64,000 bases of DNA, taken from G965233625 sp965233625 (GTDB lineage Bacteria > Planctomycetota > Planctomycetia > Pirellulales > Pirellulaceae). Shown here piece after piece: positions 8,217-17,558 of this stretch (its first letter is position 1; every line of letters starts with the position of its first letter). Under the pieces are notes generated by a model, which was not told where the DNA came from, ran no database searches, and worked only from the letters and a program-made list of their open reading frames with translations. The position numbers and the translations under genes are program-made. The stretch spans positions 6,262,001-6,326,000 of the forward strand of contig OZ247499.1 of NCBI GenBank assembly GCA_965233625.1. The letters run 5' to 3'.

Positions 8217-11039
8217 ATGTTTGAACGCCTGGGGGCGTTCGTCGCGAAACGCTGGAAGTGGATCATCCTGCTCTGGATTGTTCTTGCCGCTACCACCCAC
8301 TTTGTGGCGCCCGCCTGGGATTCGATAACTAACGACGGCGATCTGGCCCATATGCCTGCCAGCCACCCCAGCGTGCGCGGTGAGCTGCTGATGGAGAAGG
8401 CCTTCCCGTACAACCGCGCCCGTAGTCAGGTGGCGTTCATCGTCGCGCGCAACGATGGACCATTGGAAGAGGCGGATCACGATGTCTCCGGTGAAATTGC
8501 CCGCCGCTTTCAGAATTACGTCGGCGCCGCCAATGTTCATCTAACGCAGAAATACACCAACGCCGCCCAGGATGCCGCCGCACAAGGTGACCGCAAAACA
8601 GCGCGTGCCTATGTCAGGCAGGCCGAAACGGCCAAGGAATCCGCTGAACGGATGCTCAATCAGGCGATTGATTTCGGCGAAGAGCTGATCCGCATCCGCC
8701 GCAACCTTCCGCCCAGCAAAGACCCGACACGCATTTCCGACGCGCAGCGGCTGGCCTATTCTTATCACAACCGTTCGCTGCTGCTGGCCTGCCACGGCGA
8801 TACAGAAAAAGCCTTGCTGGACCGGCAGCGGGCAACCGAACTGGCGCCGGGCTGGCAGGCTCCGCTGGCACCGGTTCCGCTCAACGCCCATCAGTGGCCG
8901 CTGCTGGATGTGTGGTCGCCGCGCGATCATCTCCTGGCTGGAAAGCTGGAAAGCAAAGACGGTCAGGCGGAACTGGTCGTGCTCCAGTTCTCCACCGAAT
9001 TCATGGCCACGCGGAACATGCCGGTGCTGGCCGAAATCGAACGCATCACCCGCGAAATCCGCGACGACGCCCGCGGCCGCACCCGCCCGGGTCTGCTTGT
9101 CGAGTATTCAGGTTCGGCCGCTGTCGGCGGTGATCTGCTGATTGGCGCCAAACGCAGCATCCAACACACCGAGCTGTTTTCGGTGGTGCTGGTCGTCATC
9201 ATTCTGATTGTCGTCTACCGCTCGCCCGTGCTGATCGTGGCGCCGCTGGTGACGATCGGGCTTTCGTTCTGGCTGTCTACCGGGCTGATTGCATCGTTGA
9301 CGCAGCTTGATCTGCTGCCTGGTTTCGGCTGGTGGGAATTGAAGGTGTTTACGACCACAAAGATTTTCATCACCGTGATACTGTTCGGCGCCGGCACCGA
9401 TTATTGCCTGTTTCTGATCGCAAGGTTCCGCGAAGAACTGGCGGCCGGTCACGATCACGAAACGGCCATTGCCCGCAGCCTGGCCGGTGTGGGCGACGCG
9501 TTAACCGCCAGCGCGCTGACGACCATCGCCGGTCTGTCGATGATGTTCTTCGCCGACTTTGACAAGTTCAAATACAGCGGTCCGATCATCGGGCTGTGTC
9601 TGGTTGTGACACTCTGCGCCTGTATCACCTTCACACCGGCGCTGCTACGGGCGTTTGGTACCTACACGTTCTGGCCGCTTGATCCGAAGACAGTTAAGAA
9701 ACGCAGCAGTGGCCCCGTCACGCGGCTGTGGGGCCTGGTGGCGCGGAAGATCGTGGCGCGGCCGGGCTTGATCCTGGTGCTGTGCGTGGGCGTACTCACG
9801 CCGCTTGCGGTGTACGGATTCCGCAGCGAAGCGAATGTCACCTACGATCTGGCTTCCACCCTGCCGCCACAACAGCCCAGCCGTCGCGGCGCCACGTTGA
9901 TGCGTGAGTTTTTTGAAGTGGGTGAAAGCGGGCCGATCACCATTCTGGTGCAGAAACCCGGCGCCGGTTTTGACTCGCTGCAAGGGCAGCAGACGATCGG
10001 TAAGATCACCTGCCAGCTTTACGAACCTGGTGTGGCCAACGTCCGCAGCATTATGGACCCTTTGGGCGAAGTCTATCATTCTGGTTCGCAGCATGGCGAA
10101 AGCTTTGGCATCTCGCCCGCTTCGATCCGGCAGGTCGTGATGCGCAAACACCGCCGGACACGCGATATTTTTGTGCCGCACCGCGAAGAACTGGCTGGCA
10201 GCATCGCGCGGTTTGAAGTGGTGCCAAAGTACGATCCGTTCTCGCCAGAAGCAGCCGCGCTGCTGACAGCAATTGACACCAAGCTGAAGGCACAAAGCCG
10301 CGACGAAACTTCGCCTCTGTACGGCGCCACGTTTTCTTATGCAGGCACCACGGCGGGCATCCGCGACCTGCGCGATGTGACAAGGTCTGACACCCTGCGG
10401 ATCGAACTACTGGTGGTGCTGGCCGTATTTATCGTGCTGATGCTGATCCTGCGGCGACCGGTGGTGTGTGTCTATATGATCTTCTCGGTGCTACTTAGTT
10501 ACTACGTGACGATCGGTCTGACCGACCTGTTCTTCGCAACGCTGTGGGGCGACTCGTACACGGGGCTGGACTGGAAGGCGCCGTTGTTTCTGTTCGTGAT
10601 TCTGATCGCCATCGGGCAGGACTATAACGTGTACCTGGCAACCCGGGTCTTCGAAGAGCAGAAAGACCTGGGACCGTTTGCGGGCCTGCGTCGCGCGGTC
10701 GCGCAGACCGGCGGCATCATTACCAGTTGCGGCTTGATTATGGCGGGCACGTTTATGTCGATGACCAGCGGCGCCTGGGCGGAACCCCTGCAGCACTGGT
10801 TTGCGCCGGGATCTACGGAAGTGGCCGGTTCGCTGCGTGGTGTGGTGGAGATCGGCTTCGCGCTGACCTTGGGCGTTCTGCTGGATACGTTCCTGGTCCG
10901 TCCGGTGTTGCTGCCGGCGTTCCTGGCGATTCTCAGCCGCTGGCGGTTCTACGAGGTTGTACCGCAACGGCCTTCGCATGTTGCCTCGAATGAGAAAATG
11001 CAGCCAACGGAAAAGGCCGCGCCTAGCGGGGCGGAATAA
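8217..11039 (+). CDS. MMPL/RND family membrane transporter
   Basis: This 940-residue inner-membrane protein has the MMPL layout: one helix near the N terminus (about 16-35), a large soluble loop, five helices (about 320-480), a linker, another helix (about 520), a second soluble loop, and five final helices (about 725-915). Typical conserved blocks are GAGTDYCLFLIARFREEL and, in the second half, IAIGQDYNVYLATR followed by TGGIITSCGLIMAGTF. The acidic residues in those helices are expected to relay protons. MMPL proteins export lipids or hydrophobic compounds. The first loop (about residues 110-200) carries a helical insert with TPR-like features. The sigma-factor gene follows by 40 bases. The substrate cannot be told from sequence. 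Confidence 0.9.
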   Translation: MFERLGAFVAKRWKWIILLWIVLAATTHFVAPAWDSITNDGDLAHMPASHPSVRGELLMEKAFPYNRARSQVAFIVARNDGPLEEADHDVSGEIARRFQNYVGAANVHLTQKYTNAAQDAAAQGDRKTARAYVRQAETAKESAERMLNQAIDFGEELIRIRRNLPPSKDPTRISDAQRLAYSYHNRSLLLACHGDTEKALLDRQRATELAPGWQAPLAPVPLNAHQWPLLDVWSPRDHLLAGKLESKDGQAELVVLQFSTEFMATRNMPVLAEIERITREIRDDARGRTRPGLLVEYSGSAAVGGDLLIGAKRSIQHTELFSVVLVVIILIVVYRSPVLIVAPLVTIGLSFWLSTGLIASLTQLDLLPGFGWWELKVFTTTKIFITVILFGAGTDYCLFLIARFREELAAGHDHETAIARSLAGVGDALTASALTTIAGLSMMFFADFDKFKYSGPIIGLCLVVTLCACITFTPALLRAFGTYTFWPLDPKTVKKRSSGPVTRLWGLVARKIVARPGLILVLCVGVLTPLAVYGFRSEANVTYDLASTLPPQQPSRRGATLMREFFEVGESGPITILVQKPGAGFDSLQGQQTIGKITCQLYEPGVANVRSIMDPLGEVYHSGSQHGESFGISPASIRQVVMRKHRRTRDIFVPHREELAGSIARFEVVPKYDPFSPEAAALLTAIDTKLKAQSRDETSPLYGATFSYAGTTAGIRDLRDVTRSDTLRIELLVVLAVFIVLMLILRRPVVCVYMIFSVLLSYYVTIGLTDLFFATLWGDSYTGLDWKAPLFLFVILIAIGQDYNVYLATRVFEEQKDLGPFAGLRRAVAQTGGIITSCGLIMAGTFMSMTSGAWAEPLQHWFAPGSTEVAGSLRGVVEIGFALTLGVLLDTFLVRPVLLPAFLAILSRWRFYEVVPQRPSHVASNEKMQPTEKAAPSGAE

Positions 11040-11079
11040 CGCAGCGTGCGGCATCTGATTTTGTTTGTGAAGGCGGACG

Positions 11080-11670
11080 ATGAACGCGGGTGATTTATCC
11101 TGGATTGACCGCCTGGAAGACGGTTCTGAGTCGGCGGCGGCAAAGCTGTGGGCGGAATACTTCGAGCGCCTGGTGCATGTCGCCCAGCAGCGGATGCAGC
11201 CCCGCGGCGATGTAGACGCAGAAGATGTCGCCCTGAGCGCGATTGACAGTCTGGTCCGCGGCGCCCGCGCCGGCCGGTTTGAGAAGCTGAACGAAGGCGG
11301 CAACCTCTGGCGGCTGCTGGTGACCATCGCCATCCGCAAAGCACGCAGCCGGCACCGCCACGAAAACGCCGCCCGCCGGGGAGGAGGCAACGTCATCAGC
11401 GGCGAAGCCAGCCCGCAAGGCATGGATCGCTTCGCCGCCGGACAGCCAACGCCTGAAACCATCGTCATGCTGGACGAAGAATTTCAGCATCTGCTGGCAG
11501 CTTTGGACGACGATGCTCTGCGGCAGGTCGCCAATTTGAAACTGCAAGGCTTCAGTAACCTGGAAATCGCCCAGAAACTCAATTGCGCCACTCGTACGGT
11601 CACACGTCGCCTGAATCTGATCCGGCAGATATGGCTAGCGGACGAAAGCCAAGCCCCTCATAATGGGTAG
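11080..11670 (+). CDS. ECF-type RNA polymerase sigma factor (planctomycete type)
   Basis: A 196-residue sigma-70 family protein of the ECF class. Region 2 is at about residues 25-85 (LWAEYFERLVHVAQQRM, then EDVALSAIDSLVRGA and GNLWRLLVTIAIRKA), and region 4 is at the C terminus with a helix-turn-helix (FSNLEIAQKLNCATRTVTRRLNLIRQIW). The sequence resembles the Sigma70_ECF group common in planctomycetes. A GGCGGA ribosome site stands just before the ATG. No anti-sigma gene is adjacent; the next gene downstream is a membrane-anchored repeat protein about 300 bases away. Confidence 0.88.
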   Translation: MNAGDLSWIDRLEDGSESAAAKLWAEYFERLVHVAQQRMQPRGDVDAEDVALSAIDSLVRGARAGRFEKLNEGGNLWRLLVTIAIRKARSRHRHENAARRGGGNVISGEASPQGMDRFAAGQPTPETIVMLDEEFQHLLAALDDDALRQVANLKLQGFSNLEIAQKLNCATRTVTRRLNLIRQIWLADESQAPHNG

Positions 11671-11968
11671 TTCTGCACCTGGAGTTTGTTTTTTCACCGT
11701 GAACTAGCCGTTTTCGCACAAGAGGTTTGGATTTTTGTGCTCGAAAATGATAGCATGCCGGAATAATATGAAGCATGGTCATCGAATAGATGATTGTTAC
11801 GCACAAAATTCACACAAAGCGTGCGCCGCAGCCCGGAATCGAACCCCAACGGGCACTAGTCCCCCCTTATTGCCGTTGAGGAAGCTGGCGGAGTTCAACG
11901 CGAAAACGTCGGAACAGTTAACGCCACGCCGGAAAAGTCTTATAAACTTCGAAGGACTCTGAAAAACT

Positions 11969-13561
11969 ATGTCGAACATTCCTCCCGAATCGCACGAGGG
12001 ACAGCAGGCAATGATGGCCGAAACGGCGGACGATGCCGCCCCGGAAGGCGACGAATACTACGAAGAGGAAGCGGTCCACAACAGCGGCCGGTTCATCATC
12101 TTCAACGCCGTTCCCGCCTGGGCCGTCAGCATGGTGGTGCACGCCGTGCTGCTGTTCATCATGGCTTTGATCACCATCGGCGGCGCGACTGAGAAGCAGA
12201 AGAATACGCTGACCATCGCCCAGAACGACGATGTTGAACAGATCGACGATTTTGACGAGCCCGTTATCGAACCTGTTGAAATCACCGACGTTAGCACCGA
12301 AGACGTAACGGAAGTGGTTACGCAGACGGCGATGGAAGCTGTCGAAACGACGGTCGACACGGTTGTTTCGTTCTCGGACGATCTGGAAGCCGCACCGCTG
12401 GCCGTTGAACTCAACGAGTTTTCAGAAACCACTGCACCTAAGTCCGACCTGATTGAAAGCACCGAAGGCGCCATCGGCGGCACAGGCGTTTCGGGTCGTG
12501 GCGCCGCAGTCCGCGGCAAGATGCTGAAGAAGGGCGGCGGCACCTCGGGCAGCGAAGCCGCAGTGACCAACGCACTGGCATGGCTGGCCGCACATCAGTA
12601 CCCCGACGGCGGTTTCAGCTTTGATCACACCCGCATTTCTTCGTGTGCTGGTCAGTGCGATCACCCTGGTGGAATCACCGCCCGTAACGGCGCCACCGGC
12701 ATCGCATTGCTGCCCTTCCTGGGATTCGGTCAGACCCACAAAGAAGGTAAGTACAAGCGGAATGTTGAATACGCCTTGAAGTACCTCGTGCAGAACATGA
12801 AGGTAAAGGGCAACACCGGCAGCTACCACGAACCCGGCGGCACGATGTACTCGCACGGCATCGCGGCGATCGCGCTCAGCGAAGCTTATGCAATGACGCA
12901 CGATAAGGGCCTGATGGCGCCTGCTCAGTTGTCACTGAACTTCATCTCAGCCGCCCAGGATCCTGTCGGCGGTGGATGGCGTTACCAGCCGCAGCAGCCC
13001 GGCGATACCTCGGCCGTTGGCTGGCAGATTATGGCTCTGAAGAGCGGTCACATGGGTTATCTGCAAGTGATGCCCAACACCGTCCGTGGCGCCACCCGGT
13101 TCCTGGACTCGGTGCAGCAGGACAGCGGTTCTTTCTACGGTTACACCAGCCCCGGCAAGGGTTCGGCCACCACGGCCGTCGGCCTGCTCAGCCGCATGTA
13201 TCTCGGCTGGAAACAGGACAACCCTGCCCTGGAACGTGGCGCCCAGTACCTGGCCAAGACCGGACCATCGGCCAACAATATGTACTTCAACTACTACGCG
13301 ACTCAGGTCATCAAGCAGTACTACGGCGACGATTCACCCGAGTGGAACAAGTGGAACGTCAAGCTCCGCGACTTCCTGATCAAGTCGCAGGACAAAACGG
13401 GCCACAAGTTTGGTAGCTGGCACTTCAACGGCGGCGGACACGCCGGCGAACGCGGCGGCCGTTTGTACAACACCGCCATGGCGACAATGATCCTGGAAGT
13501 CTACTACCGCCACCTGCCGATCTACGGCAAAGCAGCGGCCAAGGAAGAATTCCCGCTGTAA
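11969..13561 (+). CDS. Membrane-anchored prenyltransferase/squalene-cyclase-fold repeat protein
   Basis: The 530-residue protein has an acidic N-terminal tail (1-38), one membrane helix (about 50-71), a long acidic linker rich in Asp, Glu, Val and Thr (80-175), and then a domain (about 190-520) built of terpenoid-cyclase-like alpha/alpha repeats. The repeats appear as ALAWLAAHQYPDGGFSF, RGATRFLDSVQQDSGSFYGY and GAQYLAKTGP. The DxDD motif of squalene-hopene cyclases is not evident, so catalysis is doubtful. Proteins of this type in planctomycetes are anchored with the repeat domain outside the cytoplasm. GAAGGA stands about 13 bases before the ATG. The terminator at 13593-13646 follows. Confidence 0.82.
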   Translation: MSNIPPESHEGQQAMMAETADDAAPEGDEYYEEEAVHNSGRFIIFNAVPAWAVSMVVHAVLLFIMALITIGGATEKQKNTLTIAQNDDVEQIDDFDEPVIEPVEITDVSTEDVTEVVTQTAMEAVETTVDTVVSFSDDLEAAPLAVELNEFSETTAPKSDLIESTEGAIGGTGVSGRGAAVRGKMLKKGGGTSGSEAAVTNALAWLAAHQYPDGGFSFDHTRISSCAGQCDHPGGITARNGATGIALLPFLGFGQTHKEGKYKRNVEYALKYLVQNMKVKGNTGSYHEPGGTMYSHGIAAIALSEAYAMTHDKGLMAPAQLSLNFISAAQDPVGGGWRYQPQQPGDTSAVGWQIMALKSGHMGYLQVMPNTVRGATRFLDSVQQDSGSFYGYTSPGKGSATTAVGLLSRMYLGWKQDNPALERGAQYLAKTGPSANNMYFNYYATQVIKQYYGDDSPEWNKWNVKLRDFLIKSQDKTGHKFGSWHFNGGGHAGERGGRLYNTAMATMILEVYYRHLPIYGKAAAKEEFPL

Positions 13562-13592
13562 GCAAGTTCTTTCAAAACGAAGCACACGAACT

Positions 13593-13646
13593 AAGCGAGT
13601 GAGCCGCCGGCGATGGAATGATCGCCAGCAGCTACTCGCTTTTTTC
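13593..13646 (+). terminator. Rho-independent terminator
   Basis: AAGCGAGT at 13593-13600 pairs with ACTCGCTT at 13634-13641, and an inner stem GGCGAT/ATCGCC (13609-13626) strengthens the hairpin. A run of six T residues (13640-13645) follows. It lies 32 bases after the cyclase-fold gene stop and in front of the convergent S9 peptidase gene. Confidence 0.85.
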
Positions 13647-13650
13647 GTCC

Positions 13651-15900
13651 CTACTTCAAAAGATGCCTGGCAAAGAACTCCCGCTGCCGGCGGGCGCCGT
13701 AGCGTGTTCCGGCGGCAGCGTGCCCGGTGCCGGGGATGATGAGCATCTCGAATTTCTTGTCCGCGCGGACCAGGGCGTTGACCACCTGCATGCTGGAGGC
13801 TGGATCGACATTGCGGTCTAGTTCGCCCCAGATAAGCAGTAGTTTGCCCTTCATGCGGTGCGCCTGATCCACGTTGGAGGATTCACTGTAGTGCTTGCCG
13901 ATGGGCCAGCCCATCCACTGCTCATTCCACCAGATCTTATCCATGCGGTTGTCGTGGCAGCCGCAGTCGGCAACGGCGACCTGATAGAAGTCGTTGTGAG
14001 AAATCAGCGCCCGCATGGCGTTCTGTCCGCCCGCTGATCCACCATAAATCCCAACGCGCGCGATATCCATCCACGGATATTTGCCGGCGGCGGCTTTGAT
14101 CCACGGCACCCGGTCGGGGAAGCCGGCGTCGCCCAGATTCTGCCAGCAGACATCATGAAACTTCTTCGACCGGTGCGACGTGCCCATGCCGTCGATCTGC
14201 ACAACTACAAAGCCCAGTTCCGCCATCGCCTGCGCGGAGCCGTGCGAAGACGAGAACCGTTTGGGGACGTGGGCAGAGTGTGGACCGGCGTAGATCTTTT
14301 CGATCACGGGATACTTCTTCTGCGGATCGAAGTTAACCGGCCGGTGAATCACGCCGTAGATCTGCGTCTTGCCATCGCGGCCGGCCGCCTGAAAACGGAC
14401 AGGCGGTTTCCAGCCGCGGCGTTCCAGCCACCGGGTAGAGCCACGCTCCAGTTCGCACATCTGCTTGCCATCGCTGGCCCGCCGCACTTCGACCACGGCG
14501 GGCATATCCACCCTCGAATACCGGGCCAGCAGATATTTCCCCTGGGGCGAAGTTACCGGCTCTTCATACGTCCCATCGCCTGCGGTCAGCTTCACTAGCC
14601 CCGTGCCGTCGAAATTTATGCAGCAGTAGTGCACATGATACGGGTCCTGATCCGCGTGAATGCCGCCCGCGGTGAACCAGATTTTCCGCTCTTCGGGGTC
14701 CACGCGTTTCACTTCACGGACAACCCACTCACCGGTCGTAATCTGGTTTTTCACCTCGCCCGTTGTGGCGTCGATCAGATACAGATGGTTCCAGCCGTCG
14801 CGTTCAGACATCCAGATAAACTCGTCGCTGTCTTCCGTTTCGTGAAGAAACTGTTTGCCGGAGTAGCAGACGAAAGTCTCGCTGGTTTCGTCAATCAGCG
14901 CCTTCACTTTGCCGTCTGGATAGATCGCAATCAGCCGCAGCGCCTGATGACCTCGGCGGTTGAACATGAACGTGAAGCGGCTGGAATCTGCGTCCCACCG
15001 CAGCCGGTCAATGCGGTACGGGTTATCGAAAAGCTGGTCGTCTAGTTCAAGTTGCTTGCGGGTTTCAATATTGAACAGACGCGGCCGCTGGATGGGGAGC
15101 TTGTCGCCGGGTTTGGGGTAGCGGTACTTCTGCAACGTGGGCTGCAACTGCCGCCGCGGCGAAGATTCCACCAGATAAACATCGCGTGGCTCGCCGGCTT
15201 TCTCCTGCGGTACGATCAGCCGGGTGGAGTCGGGCGACCAGTAAAACCGCGGCAGGTACGGATCGTCCGCTTTGCCATTGCTGCTTAGCTCATGTGTTTC
15301 GCCCGTTTCCGTATCCCGCAGGCGGACGTTAAACCCTTCGATCTCCGCCCGCCAACGGCCATCGGGTGAGACGGTGGAAGTGTTCCGGCCGCGCCGGCGG
15401 CGGGATGTCCGCGGCAGCCGTTCGCTTTTCTGACCGGCGGGCAAGGTGAGTTTGTCGATGCCCGTTAGCTTCTCCGCCTGCAGATCATACGACCAGGTTT
15501 TCCCGCCCGCGGTGAATTCCGCGGTGCTGGCTTTCGCATCAAATCGCAGATCGCGAAGCGGCAGATCATCGCCCCGGTACGTCTTTCCGGCCGCCTCGTT
15601 GAGCTGCCTGGCAAGCTTATCGTGATCGAACGCTTCGCCGCGTTTACCGGCTTCCACATCTACGTGGATAAAGCGATGCACCTCAGGAGAAACCTGCACC
15701 CGGTACCAGAGCTGGCGGTCTTCATCGAACCAGTTCACTTCAAAGTCGCGCGGGTAAATCTGGTTCCGCATACGCCGGGAGATTTCATCCGCACGGCGAT
15801 GGTCTTCTTCGGTCAATTCTCGTGCGGAAACCGGACTGACGAGCCCGGCCAGTAGCATGGCCCAGCCAACAAAGGCGATATAAAGTGTCCGTCTCATCAT
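13651..15900 (-). CDS. Secreted S9 family prolyl oligopeptidase (DPP IV-like)
   Basis: This 749-residue protein has a signal peptide (residues 1-26, ending SARE), an N-terminal beta-propeller (SPDGRWRAEIEGFNVRLRD, WSPDSTRLIVPQ), and a C-terminal alpha/beta-hydrolase domain. The catalytic triad is visible: Ser622 in GIYGGSAGGQ, Asp695 in WGELDRNVD and His727 in GTGHAAAG. These enzymes cut short peptides, often after proline, in the periplasm or outside. The start could be the second Met three bases later. It is the last of six minus-strand genes, 39 bases after the ankyrin gene, and converges on the terminator of the preceding plus-strand gene. Confidence 0.93.
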   Translation of the reverse strand: MMRRTLYIAFVGWAMLLAGLVSPVSARELTEEDHRRADEISRRMRNQIYPRDFEVNWFDEDRQLWYRVQVSPEVHRFIHVDVEAGKRGEAFDHDKLARQLNEAAGKTYRGDDLPLRDLRFDAKASTAEFTAGGKTWSYDLQAEKLTGIDKLTLPAGQKSERLPRTSRRRRGRNTSTVSPDGRWRAEIEGFNVRLRDTETGETHELSSNGKADDPYLPRFYWSPDSTRLIVPQEKAGEPRDVYLVESSPRRQLQPTLQKYRYPKPGDKLPIQRPRLFNIETRKQLELDDQLFDNPYRIDRLRWDADSSRFTFMFNRRGHQALRLIAIYPDGKVKALIDETSETFVCYSGKQFLHETEDSDEFIWMSERDGWNHLYLIDATTGEVKNQITTGEWVVREVKRVDPEERKIWFTAGGIHADQDPYHVHYCCINFDGTGLVKLTAGDGTYEEPVTSPQGKYLLARYSRVDMPAVVEVRRASDGKQMCELERGSTRWLERRGWKPPVRFQAAGRDGKTQIYGVIHRPVNFDPQKKYPVIEKIYAGPHSAHVPKRFSSSHGSAQAMAELGFVVVQIDGMGTSHRSKKFHDVCWQNLGDAGFPDRVPWIKAAAGKYPWMDIARVGIYGGSAGGQNAMRALISHNDFYQVAVADCGCHDNRMDKIWWNEQWMGWPIGKHYSESSNVDQAHRMKGKLLLIWGELDRNVDPASSMQVVNALVRADKKFEMLIIPGTGHAAAGTRYGARRQREFFARHLLK

Positions 15901-15939
15901 AAGTCTGCGTTAAATCCATAGAGTTTGCGTAGCGTTACA

Positions 15940-16575
15940 TCAGGGCGGGATGTCGGGGCCGACGCCGCTGCCTGGATACGATAACAGGTCAATGATTGCT
16001 TTGTCGCGGCGATGCCAACTGGCCCAGCTTAATGCGGTGTCCTGGTTTGCGTCGCGCAGCGCCGGGTCTGCGCCGGCGGCAAGCAGATGTTCGATCACGA
16101 CCGCACTGCCCCAGGCTGCTGCGCGGTGCAACGGCGTTTCGCCACGGACGCGTGCGTCCCGCCACAAGGCGTAAGTCTTCATCCCCGGCAGCGTGCAGGC
16201 GTTGGGGTCGGCGCCGTATTGCAGAAGCAGTTGCACGCTTGCGAGTTCTTCACCGGAGGCGGCGAAGTGCAACGCGGTTTCGCCATTGTGCGGGCTGGCG
16301 AGATTCGCATCGGCGCCGGCCTCCAGCATCAGTCGCATGCATTCGATGTTGCTACTGACGCCGCCCAGCACGGGCGTGATGTTCTCGTTGCGTTGCCGGT
16401 TGGGATCTGCCCCGTGTTCCAGCAGGTAACGCGTCACCGGCGGGTGGAAGTTCAGCAGCGGTCCCATCCCGTGCTGATCGACGCTGTTAGGGTCGGCGCC
16501 ATTTTCAATCAGCGTTCTTACTTTGTTGAGATCGCCCGCTAAAGCGGCTTGCACCAGCTCGTCATTGCGCACCAT
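15940..16575 (-). CDS. Ankyrin-repeat protein
   Basis: The 211-residue protein consists of about five to six ankyrin repeats. Diagnostic elements include LIENGADPNSVDQHG, YLLEHGADPN, LMLEAGADANLA, GETALHFAASGEELASVQLLLQYGADPN, and TPLHRAAAWGSAVVIEHLLAAGADP. There is no signal peptide or membrane helix, so it is probably cytoplasmic and binds a protein partner. It starts 14 bases after the JAMM-protease gene, which suggests co-translation with the E1/JAMM pair. It is not a known member of any ubiquitin-like system, but it could be a substrate adaptor; that is inference from position only. Confidence 0.85.
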   Translation of the reverse strand: MVRNDELVQAALAGDLNKVRTLIENGADPNSVDQHGMGPLLNFHPPVTRYLLEHGADPNRQRNENITPVLGGVSSNIECMRLMLEAGADANLASPHNGETALHFAASGEELASVQLLLQYGADPNACTLPGMKTYALWRDARVRGETPLHRAAAWGSAVVIEHLLAAGADPALRDANQDTALSWASWHRRDKAIIDLLSYPGSGVGPDIPP

Positions 16576-16589
16576 GCTGGCGGCTCCTA

Positions 16590-17558
16590 TTAGGGCGACT
16601 CGTCCGGATTCTCAACCGCGTCGTTTTGAAACAGCGAGCGTCCGCCCGCCGGAAAGAACCGCTGCAAATCCGGCTGCGTACTAAGCCACACCGCCAGCGG
16701 CGCAATCACAGCAATGAACGCCGTCAGCAGCAACGCCACCACGCCCTGCCGCTGCCGCCGCTCCAGCTTGTCGATCCGCGCGTGTAACGCCTCAAGATCA
16801 CCGGGCGCCGCACCTGCGGTGTGTGACTCTTCTGTGTCACTGATGGCGGACTCGCCGCGGGAACTGCCGTCTTGCGTTTCGGTTGGTTCTTCACGCGGCG
16901 CGGCGCCGGGTTCTGGATCGGCGGGCACGTCGGGATCGAGGATGTAGCTGGTCCGTTCGCACTGGCCATCACGCCAGACAAACAGCCCTTCTTCGCCGCT
17001 GATAGGGTCGTAAACAAAGGCCATCTGCTCGGCTGCGTAGAAGACGCTGGTCTGGATAAACATATCCATGCCCGACAGAAACACGCCGAAGCCGGGATGC
17101 GTATGATACCAGCCGATGATCCGCAGGCCGGGATGCTCCTGGTCCAACTGGTTCTGAATGTGGGTCCAGGTTTCCCCGGTGAAGGTGACCTGAGCCGCCT
17201 GACTATCGGAGTGCTGGCCACGGATAGCCGCCTCGATATAAACGTACGGCCCGTTATCATCACGATAGCCGTTGCCGGCAAACACCCCGCAGATTTCTAC
17301 ATCCGTCTGGCTCCGCCCATGCTGGCGGATTTCATTGAGGACCGATTGCCGCACGACAATCCGCACTGGATTTTTGCAGGCGGGATCGTCAACGGGAAAT
17401 TCCCGCTGCTCCCACGCACTGCTATCGACGTGGTCGATGTCGGCGCCGGGGTTCTGCAGGTTGGCTTCGCTGGGTGACGCAGTTGCATCGCCCGCGGGTT
17501 CCGCCGGCTTGTCCGTGCTTGCGGTGGGGGCTGGCTCTTCTGCGGGTTCTAATCCCAT
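16590..17558 (-). CDS. JAMM/Mov34-type metalloprotease with C-terminal membrane anchor
   Basis: JAB/MPN domains remove ubiquitin or ubiquitin-like tails using zinc. Here the full JAMM motif is present: Glu88 in VEICGVFAG, then HTHPGFGVFLSGMD with His152, His154, Ser162 and Asp165. The 322-residue protein has a low-complexity N terminus (1-60), the JAB domain (about 65-205), an acidic linker, a short coiled coil (254-270) and one membrane helix (271-292). The active site is therefore tethered to the membrane. I chose the ATG at 17558 because the frame upstream overlaps the E1 gene out of frame; with this start the overlap is only 10 bases. It pairs with the E1-like gene in one operon. Confidence 0.88.
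   Translation of the reverse strand: MGLEPAEEPAPTASTDKPAEPAGDATASPSEANLQNPGADIDHVDSSAWEQREFPVDDPACKNPVRIVVRQSVLNEIRQHGRSQTDVEICGVFAGNGYRDDNGPYVYIEAAIRGQHSDSQAAQVTFTGETWTHIQNQLDQEHPGLRIIGWYHTHPGFGVFLSGMDMFIQTSVFYAAEQMAFVYDPISGEEGLFVWRDGQCERTSYILDPDVPADPEPGAAPREEPTETQDGSSRGESAISDTEESHTAGAAPGDLEALHARIDKLERRQRQGVVALLLTAFIAVIAPLAVWLSTQPDLQRFFPAGGRSLFQNDAVENPDESP

Noticed and set aside
11820..11870. tRNA-like fragment on the minus strand (GGGGTTCGATTCCGGG)
   Set aside because: It has a T-loop-like sequence, but the five-base T stem does not pair at three positions, and no acceptor or anticodon arm can be folded.
13618..13821. Small plus-strand frame after the terminator
   Set aside because: It mirrors the antisense of the S9 peptidase and begins inside the terminator.
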